DNA of 64,000 bases from Hyphomicrobiales bacterium (GCA_017304475.1 JAFKKV010000011.1:186001-250000), one strand, 5' to 3'; shown: positions 7,896 to 16,356, numbered from the stretch's first letter. A program made the numbers and translations. Notes: generated by a model not told the origin, from the letters alone.

Positions 7896-9947
7896 ATGTC
7901 TCGCCGTCAGGGGAGTGGGACAACCGTGCTGCGGACGCCGTCGACCGATGGGATCGAGCCCGACCTGAGCCGCGGCCGGCCGCTTCTCATGGGCCGGCTG
8001 GAAAGCCTGCATGTCTATCCGCTGAAATCGGCGGCAGGGCTTGCCCGCGACAGCGTGCGCGTCGAGGCGGAGGGGCTGGTCGCGGACCGGCGGCTCATGG
8101 TCGTCGGCAGCGACGACAAGGTTCTGACGGCGCGCGCCGCCCCTGGCCTGCTGACGGTTCGCTGCGACATTGACGGCGACGAGATCGTGCTGACGGCGCC
8201 CGGCGTCACGCCGCTCGTGGTCACGCGGGCCGGCCTCAGGCCCATGCCGCGCGAGGTGACGATCTGGCGGGATCGGCTGACCCCGCTCGATGTCGGCGAT
8301 GCCGCCGCGGCGTGGCTGTCGGGCGTGCTGGACCGAGAATGCCGGCTGGTCCTGAAGGGGCCGCTGACCCATCGGCCGCTGTCGATCGGCCCCGGCGGCC
8401 CGGTGTCCTTCGCCGACACGGCGCCGCTGCTCCTGACCAATGCCGCCTCGCTCGCCGATCTCAACCTCTACCTCGAAGACCCCGTCGAGATGGCGCGGTT
8501 CCGGCCCAATCTGGTGATATCGGGGCCCGATGCCTATGCGGAGGACGGCTGGGGCCATATCCGCATCGGCGAGGTCGAGTTCGACGCCGTCGGTGCCTGT
8601 GACCGGTGCGTCATGGTCACACTGGATCCCGGCTCCGGTGCCAGGCGCGACGACCAGGAGCCGCTCGCCATGCTCGGGCGCCAGCGGCGCGGCGAGGACG
8701 GCAAGGTCTATTTCGGCCAGTTCCTGGTGCCGCGCGGACCCGGCCGGCTGTTCCTCGGCGACAAGGTCACCGTGCTCTCGCGCAAGGTGCCCGTCGCGCT
8801 GAAGCCCGCGACGGCGCCGGTGGTGGGGCGTGCCGTGGCGGCGCCGGCCGCCGCGCCGCGGACGGTGCATGGCGAGAAGACGCTGCGCTGCGTCGGCGTG
8901 ATCGACGAAACCCATGACGTCAGGACCTTCCGCTTCCGGACCGAACCGGACGAGGCGGTGGCCTACGAGGCAGGCCAGTTCATCACGTTGCTGTTCGACC
9001 AGGACGGCCGGCGGGAGCGCCGCAATTACACGCTGTCGTCGGCGCCTTCGCGCCCGGGGGAACTGGCCGTCACGGTCAAGCGGGTCGCCGGCGGCCACCG
9101 TTCGAACTGGCTGCACGATCAGCTGAGGGTCGGCGATACCTTGCGGGCGACCGGGCCAAATGGCCGGTTTCATTTGGCGGCGGCGGCACCTGACGCCGAG
9201 CTGCTGCTGCTCTCGGCGGGCAGCGGCATTACCCCGATGATCGCGATGATGCGCACGATCGCCGACCGGAACCTGGCGCGCGACATCGTGTTCCATCACA
9301 GCGCGCGCGGCGAGGCCGACATGGCCTTCCTCGATGAGTTGCTGGCGCTGAGCCGGGACAAGGCGACGATCCGCTTGTCCTGGAACCTGACCCGTCCCGC
9401 CGGGGCGCGAGCCGCTGACGGCGCGCGTCTGGCGGCGATGGTGGCAAGCGGCGCCATCCGGCTGCTGCAGGGCCGGCTCGACGCCGAGATGCTGCGCTCG
9501 GTCTGTCCTGATCTGGCGACCCGCACCGTCATGTGCTGCGGCCCGGACAGCTTCCGGCAGGCGGCCCGGCGGATGCACGAAGCCTGGCAGCCGGCGGTCA
9601 CCGGGCGCTTTCTCGAGGAGAGCTTCGGGACGGACGACGCCGCCGCACGCCAGCCCGAAACGGCCGTGCCCTATCGCGTCCGCTTCCGCTCCAGCGGCCT
9701 GACGGCGGAAGGCGTCGGCGCCGTCACCTTGCTCGAACTCGCCAGGACCAGGGGCCTGGATCTGGCGGCCGAATGCGAAGCCGGCATTTGCGGCACCTGC
9801 CGTGTCCGGGTCGCGTCCGGAGACTGGCGCCTGGCCTCCAATTGCGCCGATCCCGGCCGCTCCGTCCTGTCCGACGAGGACAAGCGCCAGGGTTATGTCC
9901 TGACCTGCTCGACGCAGCCCGTCGGCGATGTCGAGATCGAGCTTTAG
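7896..9947 (+). CDS. MOSC domain / flavin oxidoreductase / 2Fe-2S ferredoxin fusion protein
   Basis: A 683-residue cytoplasmic fusion. A short leader is followed by a MOSC N-terminal beta-barrel (about 32-135, opening GRLESLHVYPLKSA) and a MOSC domain (about 150-265) with the conserved cysteine in GACDRCVMV (Cys235 and Cys238). A ferredoxin-NADP reductase-type module follows (about 330-560; FAD motif RRNYTLSSAP near 376, NAD(P) motif LLSAGSGITPM). At the C-terminus is a plant-type ferredoxin domain with cluster cysteines 627, 632, 635 and 671. The reductase end resembles Rieske oxygenase reductases; MOSC domains handle sulfur or molybdenum cofactor. Upstream is candidate operator A; 85 bp downstream is a NylB-like hydrolase, probably co-transcribed. 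No terminal oxygenase partner lies nearby. The ATG at 7896 could be replaced by the one at 7989, where homology seems to begin. Confidence 0.85.
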   Translation: MSRRQGSGTTVLRTPSTDGIEPDLSRGRPLLMGRLESLHVYPLKSAAGLARDSVRVEAEGLVADRRLMVVGSDDKVLTARAAPGLLTVRCDIDGDEIVLTAPGVTPLVVTRAGLRPMPREVTIWRDRLTPLDVGDAAAAWLSGVLDRECRLVLKGPLTHRPLSIGPGGPVSFADTAPLLLTNAASLADLNLYLEDPVEMARFRPNLVISGPDAYAEDGWGHIRIGEVEFDAVGACDRCVMVTLDPGSGARRDDQEPLAMLGRQRRGEDGKVYFGQFLVPRGPGRLFLGDKVTVLSRKVPVALKPATAPVVGRAVAAPAAAPRTVHGEKTLRCVGVIDETHDVRTFRFRTEPDEAVAYEAGQFITLLFDQDGRRERRNYTLSSAPSRPGELAVTVKRVAGGHRSNWLHDQLRVGDTLRATGPNGRFHLAAAAPDAELLLLSAGSGITPMIAMMRTIADRNLARDIVFHHSARGEADMAFLDELLALSRDKATIRLSWNLTRPAGARAADGARLAAMVASGAIRLLQGRLDAEMLRSVCPDLATRTVMCCGPDSFRQAARRMHEAWQPAVTGRFLEESFGTDDAAARQPETAVPYRVRFRSSGLTAEGVGAVTLLELARTRGLDLAAECEAGICGTCRVRVASGDWRLASNCADPGRSVLSDEDKRQGYVLTCSTQPVGDVEIEL

Positions 9948-9988
9948 CCCGCCGCCCATCCGGGTCGGATCGCCCCAAGCCAAGCCGG

Positions 9989-10033
9989 CTGTGATGCCAA
10001 ATCGACTGTGATGCCAAATCGACTGTGATGCCA
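9989..10033 (+). repeat. 17-bp tandem repeat, 2.6 copies
   Basis: The unit CTGTGATGCCAAATCGA occurs twice without change (9989-10005, 10006-10022) and a third, partial copy (10023-10033) runs into the start codon of the following NylB-like gene. No Shine-Dalgarno sequence is visible between the repeat and that start. It may be a slipped-strand duplication or a set of weak protein sites; ATCGAC is shared with the regulon operator. Confidence 0.85.
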
Positions 10034-11232
10034 TGACCACCGAGATGCCGATGCCCGACCCGCGCGATCCAAACCATCCAGGTGCGCCGATCATTCCCCG
10101 CAGCGACTGGGATCTGCCGCCCTGGCATCGCTGGACCTTCCAGCACATTCGCGAGATGACCCCGACCGCGCAGGTCTGGCGTGGCGCCGGCCCGGTCATG
10201 CCCATGCGCGAGGCGCTCGAGGATCTCGGTGGGCTCGCCTATGATTTCGAGGGCCGGCAGCGGACCATCGAAGCCTTTCTCGGCGAAAGCTTTACCGACG
10301 GTTTCCTGGTGCTGCATCGCGGCGCCATTCTGACCGAGCGCTATTTCAACGGTCTGCGGCCCCATGGCACCCATCTGGCCATGTCGGTGACCAAGTCGAT
10401 CGTCGGCATTCTCGCCGGCATCGTCGCCGGCCAGGGGCTGCTCGATGTCTCGGCCCCGGTCACCCGTTATTTGCCCGAGCTGGAGGCGACGGCCTATCGC
10501 GGCGCCACCGTTCAGCACGTGCTCGACATGACGAGCGGCGTCGTCTTCGACGAATCCTATACGACGCCGGGCTCGCATATGGTCCAGCTCGACCTTGCCT
10601 GCGGCTGGAAGGAGCACGACAAGCCGGGTTGGCCACGCACCATGTGGGACCTGGTCCTGTCGCTGCGCGAAAGCGAATGTCCCCACGGCACCCGGTTCCG
10701 CTACCGGTCGATCGAGACCGACGTGCTCGGTTTCGTGCTGGAGCGGGCGACCGGCACATCGCTCGCCGAGCTGCTCAGCCGCGAGCTCTGGGCGCCCATG
10801 GGGGCGGGCGAGGATGCCTATATCACCGTCGATCACGCCGGGACGGCGCTTGCCGATGGCGGGTTCTGCGCGACATTGCGGGATTTCGGCCGCTTCGCCA
10901 TGCTGCTGCTTGCCGACGGCCGCCGCGGCGGCCGCCAGATCGTGCCGGCCGAATGGATCGCCGACATCAGGGACGGCCAGGGCGAGCTGTTCCAGGCGCC
11001 CTATACGACCGTCCTGCCCAACGGCGCCTATCGCAACCAGTTCTGGATCGAGGACACGGCGCGCCGCTCCTATCTGGCGCGCGGCATTTTCGGGCAGTTC
11101 ATCTTCTGCGATCCCGACGCCGAGTTCGCGGCGGTCAAGCTTTCCACCTGGCCGGAATTCACCAGCCCGGAGCGATCTCTCGAAACGCTCGCAGCCTTCC
11201 GCCGCATCCGCGATCACGTCAGCCAGCACTGA
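10033..11232 (+). CDS. NylB-like serine hydrolase (beta-lactamase fold), copy 1
   Basis: A 399-residue protein of the beta-lactamase/penicillin-binding fold, the family of 6-aminohexanoate-dimer hydrolase NylB. The nucleophile motif is SVTK (Ser118, Lys121). A tyrosine in RYRS (Tyr224) occupies the position of the second catalytic motif, and VLDMTSGVVFDESY is typical of the NylB branch. No signal peptide is seen, so it acts in the cytoplasm on amide or ester bonds of imported compounds. It is a clear paralogue of the gene at 15157: the two share the N-terminal HRWTFQHIREMTPTAQVWRG block, total length and active-site positions. The start is not backed by a ribosome site because tandem repeats fill the space, but the paralogue supports it within a few codons. 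Probably co-transcribed with the upstream fusion gene. Confidence 0.85.
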   Translation: MTTEMPMPDPRDPNHPGAPIIPRSDWDLPPWHRWTFQHIREMTPTAQVWRGAGPVMPMREALEDLGGLAYDFEGRQRTIEAFLGESFTDGFLVLHRGAILTERYFNGLRPHGTHLAMSVTKSIVGILAGIVAGQGLLDVSAPVTRYLPELEATAYRGATVQHVLDMTSGVVFDESYTTPGSHMVQLDLACGWKEHDKPGWPRTMWDLVLSLRESECPHGTRFRYRSIETDVLGFVLERATGTSLAELLSRELWAPMGAGEDAYITVDHAGTALADGGFCATLRDFGRFAMLLLADGRRGGRQIVPAEWIADIRDGQGELFQAPYTTVLPNGAYRNQFWIEDTARRSYLARGIFGQFIFCDPDAEFAAVKLSTWPEFTSPERSLETLAAFRRIRDHVSQH

Positions 11233-11347
11233 GGCGAGGATCTTCACGCGACCGCCGGTCCCGGCGGAGCGCGCGACCCGGCCCGCTCGCGGCAGGCCTC
11301 GGCTGGAGGGTCCGTGATCGGAGCGGCTTGCTCGTCAGGTCCACAGG

Positions 11348-11364
11348 TGCGATCAGACAATAAA
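11348..11364 (+). promoter_or_regulatory. Candidate operator E, upstream of the GntR gene
   Basis: TGCGATCAGACAATAAA resembles one half and the centre of the regulon palindrome (compare TGCGATCGACAATCGCA), with one inserted base and a poor second half. It is 29 bp before the GntR start and could allow autoregulation. This is the weakest of the five sites. Confidence 0.35.
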
Positions 11365-11392
11365 CCCACGCGATTCCGTGGTCAGGACAACA

Positions 11393-12091
11393 ATGGCGAA
11401 CAAACCGCAATTCGGCCTTACACCGCTCGACGCTGCTCCCCTGCACGAAAAGGTCTATCTTGAGATCGTTCGGGCTCTCATGTCCGGCGAATTCGAACCC
11501 GGGCAGAAGCTCACCTCGCGAAAGCTCGCCCAGGAGCTCGGCACCAGCGACATGCCGGTGCGCAGCGCCTTGCTGCGCCTGCAGTCGCTGCGCGCCCTCA
11601 GGCCGCTTCCGAATGGCAGCATGGAAGTGCCGCTGATGACGGCGAGCGCCTTCTCCAATCTCATGGATGCGCGCACCGTGCTGGAGGGCGCCGCCGCCGA
11701 GCGCGCCGCCGGCAAGATCAACGGCAACAATCTGCGCACCATCAGGCGCAACTGCGCGGAGCGGATCGATGCGATCCGCGCCGGCGACATCGGCCAGTAT
11801 CTGCGCGCCAATTACGACTTCAAATTCGCCATCTACCGCCATTGCGGCAACGAGCAGATGATCTTTCTGATCGAGACCCTGTGGATGCAGGTGGGGCCGT
11901 TCCTGCGCAACATGGCCGATTGGTTCAAAGGCGATCTGTCCGAGATGATCGCCGTCGACTATCACGCGGAAGCGCTCGCGGCGCTCGAAGACAAGGACGG
12001 CGTCCGGGCGCGCCAGGCGATCGAGAACGACATCCGCGAGGGCGAAGCCTATCTCCTGAAGAGCGCGCGCTTCCACGACGAGAGCGCCTGA
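11393..12091 (+). CDS. GntR family regulator, FCD (FadR C-terminal) subfamily
   Basis: A 232-residue repressor-type protein. The winged helix (about 15-80) reads PLHEKVYLEIVRALMSGEF followed by a recognition segment in TSRKLAQELGTSDMPVR. The FCD ligand domain (about 90-225) has the metal-associated pattern of D, H and H residues spread over DARTVLEGAAAE, NYDFKFAIYRH and VDYHAEALAALE. FCD regulators typically bind carboxylic or amino acid intermediates of the pathway they control. I use the ATG at 11393, with AGGAC upstream, instead of a GTG five codons earlier. It is central to the island, and repeated palindromes ahead of neighbouring units suggest that it is the local regulator. A strong terminator follows. 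Confidence 0.88.
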   Translation: MANKPQFGLTPLDAAPLHEKVYLEIVRALMSGEFEPGQKLTSRKLAQELGTSDMPVRSALLRLQSLRALRPLPNGSMEVPLMTASAFSNLMDARTVLEGAAAERAAGKINGNNLRTIRRNCAERIDAIRAGDIGQYLRANYDFKFAIYRHCGNEQMIFLIETLWMQVGPFLRNMADWFKGDLSEMIAVDYHAEALAALEDKDGVRARQAIENDIREGEAYLLKSARFHDESA

Positions 12092-12118
12092 CGGCCTGAC
12101 GCCTGCGCGGATCGCCCG

Positions 12119-12179
12119 GGCGCATGGGAAAACAGGCTCCGGCCACCGGTGCGGGCGGCCGGAACCATGCGCCTTTTTT
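12119..12179 (+). terminator. Rho-independent terminator after the GntR gene
   Basis: GGCGCATGG (12119-12127) pairs with CCATGCGCC (12165-12173) and an inner TCCGGCC (12138-12144) pairs with GGCCGGA (12157-12163). Six T residues follow (12174-12179), ending directly against the stop codon of the convergent aminotransferase gene. Confidence 0.88.
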
Positions 12180-12180
12180 C

Positions 12181-13563
12181 TCAGGCCCTGCCGTCGAGGT
12201 CGGCGGCCGCCAGGTCGAGCGCGCGCAGCAGGCGGTCGCAGGCCATGTCGATGGTCTCGCGGGTCCAGATCAGGGGCGGCGAAATCACCAGAGTGTCGTT
12301 CACCGCCCTGATCATCAGGCCGCTGGCAATGGCGTGCTCGCGCACGAGGATGCCGGCCTCGCCCTGTGGCTGGAAGCGGGTACGGGCCGCCTTGTCCTTG
12401 ACGATTTCGACGCCGCCCATCAGGCCGATGGAGCGAACCTCGCCGACCAGCCGGTGATCGGCGAGCCGCTGCCGGAGCGCCGCGCCGAAATAGGGGCCGG
12501 TCTCGGTGCGGACGCGCTCGACCAGGCCTTCGCGCTCCATGATCTCCAGGTTCTTCAGCGCCACGGCGCAGCAGACGGGATGACCGGAATAGGTATAGCC
12601 GTGGGTGAATTCGCCGCCCTTTTCGACCAGGGTCGCGGCGATCCGGTCGCCGACCAGCAGCGCCGACAAGGGCTGATAACCCGAGGTCAGCGCCTTGGCG
12701 GTGGTGATGGTGTCGGCCTTGATCCCCAGCGTCTGGGCGGCGAACCATTCGCCGGTGCGGCCATAGCCGGTGATCACCTCGTCGAGCATCAGGAGGACGT
12801 CGTGGCGCTCGCAGATCGCCTGGATCTCCGGCCAGTAGCTCGCCGGCGGGATGCGCACGCCGCCGGCGCCCATGATCGGCTCGCCGATGAAGGCCGCGAC
12901 GTTTTCCGGCCCCGCTTCGAGGATCGCCGTCTCGACCGCGCGAGCGGCGCGCAGGCCGAAATCGTGATCGGTTTCGCCGGGCAGGGCCAGGTCGAAGGCA
13001 TAGGGCGGCATGACATGGACGATATTGGGAACCGCGCCGCCGAGCTGCTTGTGCATGCGCGCCATCCCGCCGAGCGACGTCGCCGCGATGGTCGAGCCGT
13101 GATAGGCGGTGGTGCGGGAAATGACGATGTTCTTTTCCGGCTTGCCCTCCAGCGCCCAGTAGTGCCGCACCAGGCGGAGCGCGGTGTCATTGGCCTCCGA
13201 GCCCGACGAACCATAAAAGACCTGGTTGATATTGGCCGGCGCCAGTTCGGCGAGCTTGCCGGCCAGCAGCACCGGCGTCGGCGTCGCGCAGGCGAAGAAC
13301 GAATTGTAGAACGGCAATTCGTTCATTTGCGCGGCGGCGGCTTCCGCCAGCTCATGCCGGCCATAGCCGATATTGACGCACCACAGCCCGGCCATGCCGT
13401 CGAGGATCTCGAAGCCCTCGGTGTCGTAGATGAACGGCCCTTCGCCACGCACGATCATCCGGGCGCCGGCCGCGCGCAGGTCCTTGTGATTGCTGAAGGG
13501 GTGAAGGTAATGGGCTGCGTCGATCTTCTGCAGCTGGGCGCGCGAATAGTTCTGATAGGTCAT
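12181..13563 (-). CDS. Class III pyridoxal-phosphate aminotransferase (omega-amino acid type)
   Basis: A protein of about 460 residues of the class III transaminase family that includes omega-amino acid:pyruvate and putrescine:pyruvate aminotransferases. Landmarks are GMAGLWCVNIGYGR, the cofactor-phosphate loop YGSSGSEANDTA, LMLDEVITGYGRTG with the aspartate that contacts the pyridine ring, and ITTAKALTSGYQPLSAL with the Schiff-base lysine. The C-terminal region also follows the family (GGVEIVKDK, MIRAVNDTLVISPPL). I start at the ATG at 13563, preceded by GGAAAGGG. It lies downstream of the SIP-type flavoprotein gene on the same strand (188 bp gap), so it probably belongs to the unit controlled by candidate operator B. 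It would deaminate an omega-amino acid released by the NylB-like hydrolases, in the role of NylD; that role is inference. Confidence 0.88.
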   Translation of the reverse strand: MTYQNYSRAQLQKIDAAHYLHPFSNHKDLRAAGARMIVRGEGPFIYDTEGFEILDGMAGLWCVNIGYGRHELAEAAAAQMNELPFYNSFFACATPTPVLLAGKLAELAPANINQVFYGSSGSEANDTALRLVRHYWALEGKPEKNIVISRTTAYHGSTIAATSLGGMARMHKQLGGAVPNIVHVMPPYAFDLALPGETDHDFGLRAARAVETAILEAGPENVAAFIGEPIMGAGGVRIPPASYWPEIQAICERHDVLLMLDEVITGYGRTGEWFAAQTLGIKADTITTAKALTSGYQPLSALLVGDRIAATLVEKGGEFTHGYTYSGHPVCCAVALKNLEIMEREGLVERVRTETGPYFGAALRQRLADHRLVGEVRSIGLMGGVEIVKDKAARTRFQPQGEAGILVREHAIASGLMIRAVNDTLVISPPLIWTRETIDMACDRLLRALDLAAADLDGRA

Positions 13564-13750
13564 GGAACGACCCTTTCCTGGGTTCAAATCGGGGAAGCGA
13601 TGACGTGCCCGGGAAAGCCATGCGGCGAGTAGCCGATCCGCGCGCAGAGCCGCAGCAGTTCGGAAAACCGCGTCCGTCGCGACGGCGTGACCGCCGGACG
13701 ATCGGTCCAGATCAGATGGATCAGGCGGAGAAGCGTCAATGCCGTGTGTC

Positions 13751-14662
13751 CTATTCGCGGATGCGGCCCTGCCGCCAGTAGCCCATGAGGTTCAGCTGCC
13801 GCCGGTCGATCGCCTTGTCCTTGATCAGGAATTGCCGGATCTGGCTGACCGCGCCGGTCTCGCCGGCGACCCAGCCGTAAAACGGGCTGTCGGTCTGTTC
13901 GGCCCGGTCCCACAGCACATCCTGGTCGATGTCGACATCGGCAAGTGCGGTATCGGCAGGGCCGGCGGCGGCAGTGGTGGGCAGGCGGGCGCGGCCGGCC
14001 GCCTGCACCATCAGCTCGCCGAACCCCGCCTGCCGCCCTTCGGCGTCACGGACGAGCCAGTGCAGATCCAGTCCATCGAAGTGCGGCAGGTCCAGCCGAT
14101 CGGCGCGTTCGGGCACTTCCAGAAAGGCCTGCGTCGCCGGCGGAGCCGGCCAGGAGGCCATCATCTCGATGATGCCGGCCGCCGCCGGAAGCGCCGTCTC
14201 GTCGGCGATCAGCAGCACCTGCCCGACATCAGCAGGCGGTTTCCATTCATAGCCGCCACATTCGCCCTCGAACCGGCGCCCGGGTGCGCAGATCTGGATG
14301 AAGTCGCCGATATCGGCGTTGAGAGCCCATTTCGACGCCGGGCCGGTCTCGCCATGGAGCACGAAGTCCACGTCGACCTCGCCACGCGCGGCGCGCAGGT
14401 GGCGAATGGTGTAGGTGCGCATCGGCACACGCTCCGATGGCGGCACCGACCGGTAGATGTCATACCAGTCGGGGCTGTCGGGCAGCGACGGCAACTGGCC
14501 GTCGGCGCGCGGAAAGAACAGCTTGATGCGCTGATCCGGGGCATGGGTCGCCATGTCAGTGACATCGGCGCCCGCGAAAGTCAGGCGCATCATATGCGGC
14601 GACAGGAGCCGTTTCGCGGCGAGCGTGACGTCGAAGATCCGGTAGGGGCTATTTCCTGACAT
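13751..14662 (-). CDS. Siderophore-interacting protein (SIP) family FAD-binding reductase
   Basis: About 303 residues. The N-terminal FAD-binding barrel has the flavin motif RTYTIRHLR and a preceding IKLFFPRADGQLPSLPD segment; the C-terminal half is the SIP NAD(P)-binding region (VLLIADETALPAAAGIIEMM) and ends FLIKDKAIDRRQLNLMGYWRQGR, a typical SIP ending. Known members (ViuB, FscN) reduce ferric siderophores in the cytoplasm. The start at 14662 has GGAGG eight bases upstream. No siderophore receptor or synthesis gene is nearby and no Fur-like site is seen. Its promoter instead carries candidate operator B of the amide-catabolism regulon, so it may have been recruited as a flavin reductase or iron supplier for that pathway. 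That role is inferred. Confidence 0.87.
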   Translation of the reverse strand: MSGNSPYRIFDVTLAAKRLLSPHMMRLTFAGADVTDMATHAPDQRIKLFFPRADGQLPSLPDSPDWYDIYRSVPPSERVPMRTYTIRHLRAARGEVDVDFVLHGETGPASKWALNADIGDFIQICAPGRRFEGECGGYEWKPPADVGQVLLIADETALPAAAGIIEMMASWPAPPATQAFLEVPERADRLDLPHFDGLDLHWLVRDAEGRQAGFGELMVQAAGRARLPTTAAAGPADTALADVDIDQDVLWDRAEQTDSPFYGWVAGETGAVSQIRQFLIKDKAIDRRQLNLMGYWRQGRIRE

Positions 14663-14733
14663 GGGCCTCACCTCCGCGATTGCGCCGTCGCCGGGCCGTC
14701 ACGCGGAATTGCATCGGTCTGCTTGCCGGTTTT

Positions 14734-14750
14734 TGCGATCGACAATCGCA
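14734..14750 (-). promoter_or_regulatory. Candidate GntR-regulon operator, site B
   Basis: TGCGATCGACAATCGCA (reverse complement TGCGATTGTCGATCGCA) is a 6-5-6 inverted repeat 72 bp upstream of the SIP-family start. It shares a 14-bp core with site A and all but one base with site C. Confidence 0.7.
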
Positions 14751-15004
14751 TTGTAGCGAAACCTTGCGCTGCCGCAAGCCCGCCCCTGTGAGAATCCGTT
14801 TCGCGCCTAATCGCTTGATAAATTGCGACTTTCATTAGAAGCATTCTGATATTTGCCGCTCGTCTTTCGAAGCGAAACGCGCCAAAAACTGTACGCGGAA
14901 GAATATGAAGGGGCCGGAACAGGTCGGGTCACTCGCCCGGCTCGCCAGCATCGGCACGTCTGAATCCCAAAAGTCCGTCGCCCGGCTTTGGCAGGATTCC
15001 AAAG

Positions 15005-15021
15005 TGCGATCGTCGATCGCA
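15005..15021 (+). promoter_or_regulatory. Candidate GntR-regulon operator, site C
   Basis: TGCGATCGTCGATCGCA is an almost perfect palindrome 136 bp upstream of the second NylB-like gene, and the most symmetrical member of the site family. Confidence 0.7.
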
Positions 15022-15156
15022 AAATGACGTTGCGCTAGGCTGCCGGATCCACTTAACTGCACGCCGTTTGCCGAGGCTTTCGCCCGCGCCGGCCCGTGGT
15101 CCCGCGTTCGCAGGGACCGGCCGGCGAGATCGGGCCATCTGAACGAGGATCCAGGC

Positions 15157-16356
15157 GTGACCGACCCCGCAGCACCACGACAGTTTCGCGACCCGTCGAA
15201 TCCCGGCGCGCCCCTGCTGCCGCGCAGCGGCTGGAGCCGGCCGCCCCTGCACCGCTGGACCTTTCAGCATATCCGCGAGATGACGCCGACGGCGCAGGTC
15301 TGGCGTGGGCGCGGGCCGGTCATGCCCTTGCCCGCGCGGCCCGTGGACCTGGGACCGGTCGCCTTCGAAGCCGGTGGCCGCGCGATGACCGTCGACGGTT
15401 TTCTGGAGGACAGCGCGACCGACGGGTTTCTGGTGATCCATCGCGGATCGGTCGTCTATGAGCGCTACTTCAACGACATGATGCCGCATGACCAGCATCT
15501 GTCCATGTCGGTGGCGAAATCGATCGTCGGAATTCTCGCGGGCATCGTCATCGGCAAGGGGCTGATCGATCCGGCGGCGCCGATCACCGATTACCTGCCC
15601 GAACTCGGCGCCACGGCCTATCGCGGCGCCAGCGTCCAGAATGTCCTGGACATGACGACGGGCGTCGTCTTCGACGAATCCTACGACACCCCCGGGTCGC
15701 ACATGATGAAGCTCGGCTACGCCTGCGGCTGGCGCGACCAACGGCCGGACGGCTGGCCGCGCACGGTCTGGGAGCTGATCCTGTCATTGACCGAGCAGGA
15801 CCGCCCCCATGGCTCGCTGTTCCGCTACCGGTCGATCGAAACCGACGTCCTAGGCTTCGCGCTCGAACGCGCGACGGGGGCCTCCTTGGCGGTCCTGCTC
15901 GGCCGGGAGCTGTGGGCGCCGATGGGCGCCGAGGAGGATGCCTATTTTACCGTCGATCACGGCGGCGCGGCGCTGGCCGATGGCGGCTTTTGCGCGACGC
16001 TGCGGGATTACGGCCGCTTCGCCCGGCTGCTGCTCGATGGCGGCCGGCGCGGCGATCGCCAGATCGTGCCGGCCGGCTGGATCGAGGAGACGCGCAACGG
16101 CCGGGCCGATCTGTTCCAGGGCATCTATCGCGAGGTCCTGCCTGACGGCGCCTATCACAACCAGATCTGGATCGAGGATGGCGTGCGCCGAGCCTATCTG
16201 GCGCGCGGGATCTATGGCCAGTTCATCTATGTCGATCCCGAGGCCAGCTTCGCCGCCGTCAAGCTGTCGACTTGGCCGGACGTGATCAGCGCCGGGCGGT
16301 CGATCGAGACGCTGCGGGCGTTTCGTGCGATCAGGCGGGCCCTTGGCGCGGATTGA
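15157..16356 (+). CDS. NylB-like serine hydrolase (beta-lactamase fold), copy 2
   Basis: A 399-residue paralogue of the gene at 10033 with identical length and catalytic layout: SVAK with Ser118 and Lys121, Tyr224 in RYRS, and VLDMTTGVVFDESY. The two differ mainly in surface segments and near the C-terminus (SPERSLETLAAFRRI against SAGRSIETLRAFRAI). Family knowledge: NylB-type enzymes cleave amide bonds of linear aminohexanoate oligomers, and relatives are esterases. There is no signal peptide. A GAGGATC sequence about ten bases before the start is a modest ribosome site, and operator C lies upstream. Two co-maintained copies under the same type of operator suggest different chain lengths or stereoisomers as substrates; this is inferred. 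Confidence 0.86.
   Translation: MTDPAAPRQFRDPSNPGAPLLPRSGWSRPPLHRWTFQHIREMTPTAQVWRGRGPVMPLPARPVDLGPVAFEAGGRAMTVDGFLEDSATDGFLVIHRGSVVYERYFNDMMPHDQHLSMSVAKSIVGILAGIVIGKGLIDPAAPITDYLPELGATAYRGASVQNVLDMTTGVVFDESYDTPGSHMMKLGYACGWRDQRPDGWPRTVWELILSLTEQDRPHGSLFRYRSIETDVLGFALERATGASLAVLLGRELWAPMGAEEDAYFTVDHGGAALADGGFCATLRDYGRFARLLLDGGRRGDRQIVPAGWIEETRNGRADLFQGIYREVLPDGAYHNQIWIEDGVRRAYLARGIYGQFIYVDPEASFAAVKLSTWPDVISAGRSIETLRAFRAIRRALGAD

Larger units (their letters stand above)
14663..15156. other. Divergent intergenic regulatory region between SIP and NylB-like copy 2
   Basis: A 494-bp AT-richer stretch with no convincing gene. It contains candidate operators B (14734-14750) and C (15005-15021), and an AT-rich middle (about 14790-14910) with loose half-sites such as ATCGC and TTGCGA. 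It presumably holds divergent promoters for the flavoprotein/aminotransferase unit and for the second NylB-like gene. No ribosome site better than AACGAGGATCC precedes the gene at 15157. Confidence 0.6.

Noticed and set aside
9989..10033. CRISPR array
   Set aside because: The repeats are contiguous 17-mers without spacers and no cas gene is present.
7836..10205. 789-codon open frame on the minus strand opposite the MOSC/reductase fusion
   Set aside because: Its composition is His/Asp/Arg/Gly-rich and repetitive, as expected for the complement of a high-GC gene; the plus-strand protein has intact motifs throughout.
13564..13750. Short gene between the SIP-type and aminotransferase genes
   Set aside because: An open frame of about 50 codons exists on the minus strand, but it has no start codon with a ribosome site and no recognisable features.
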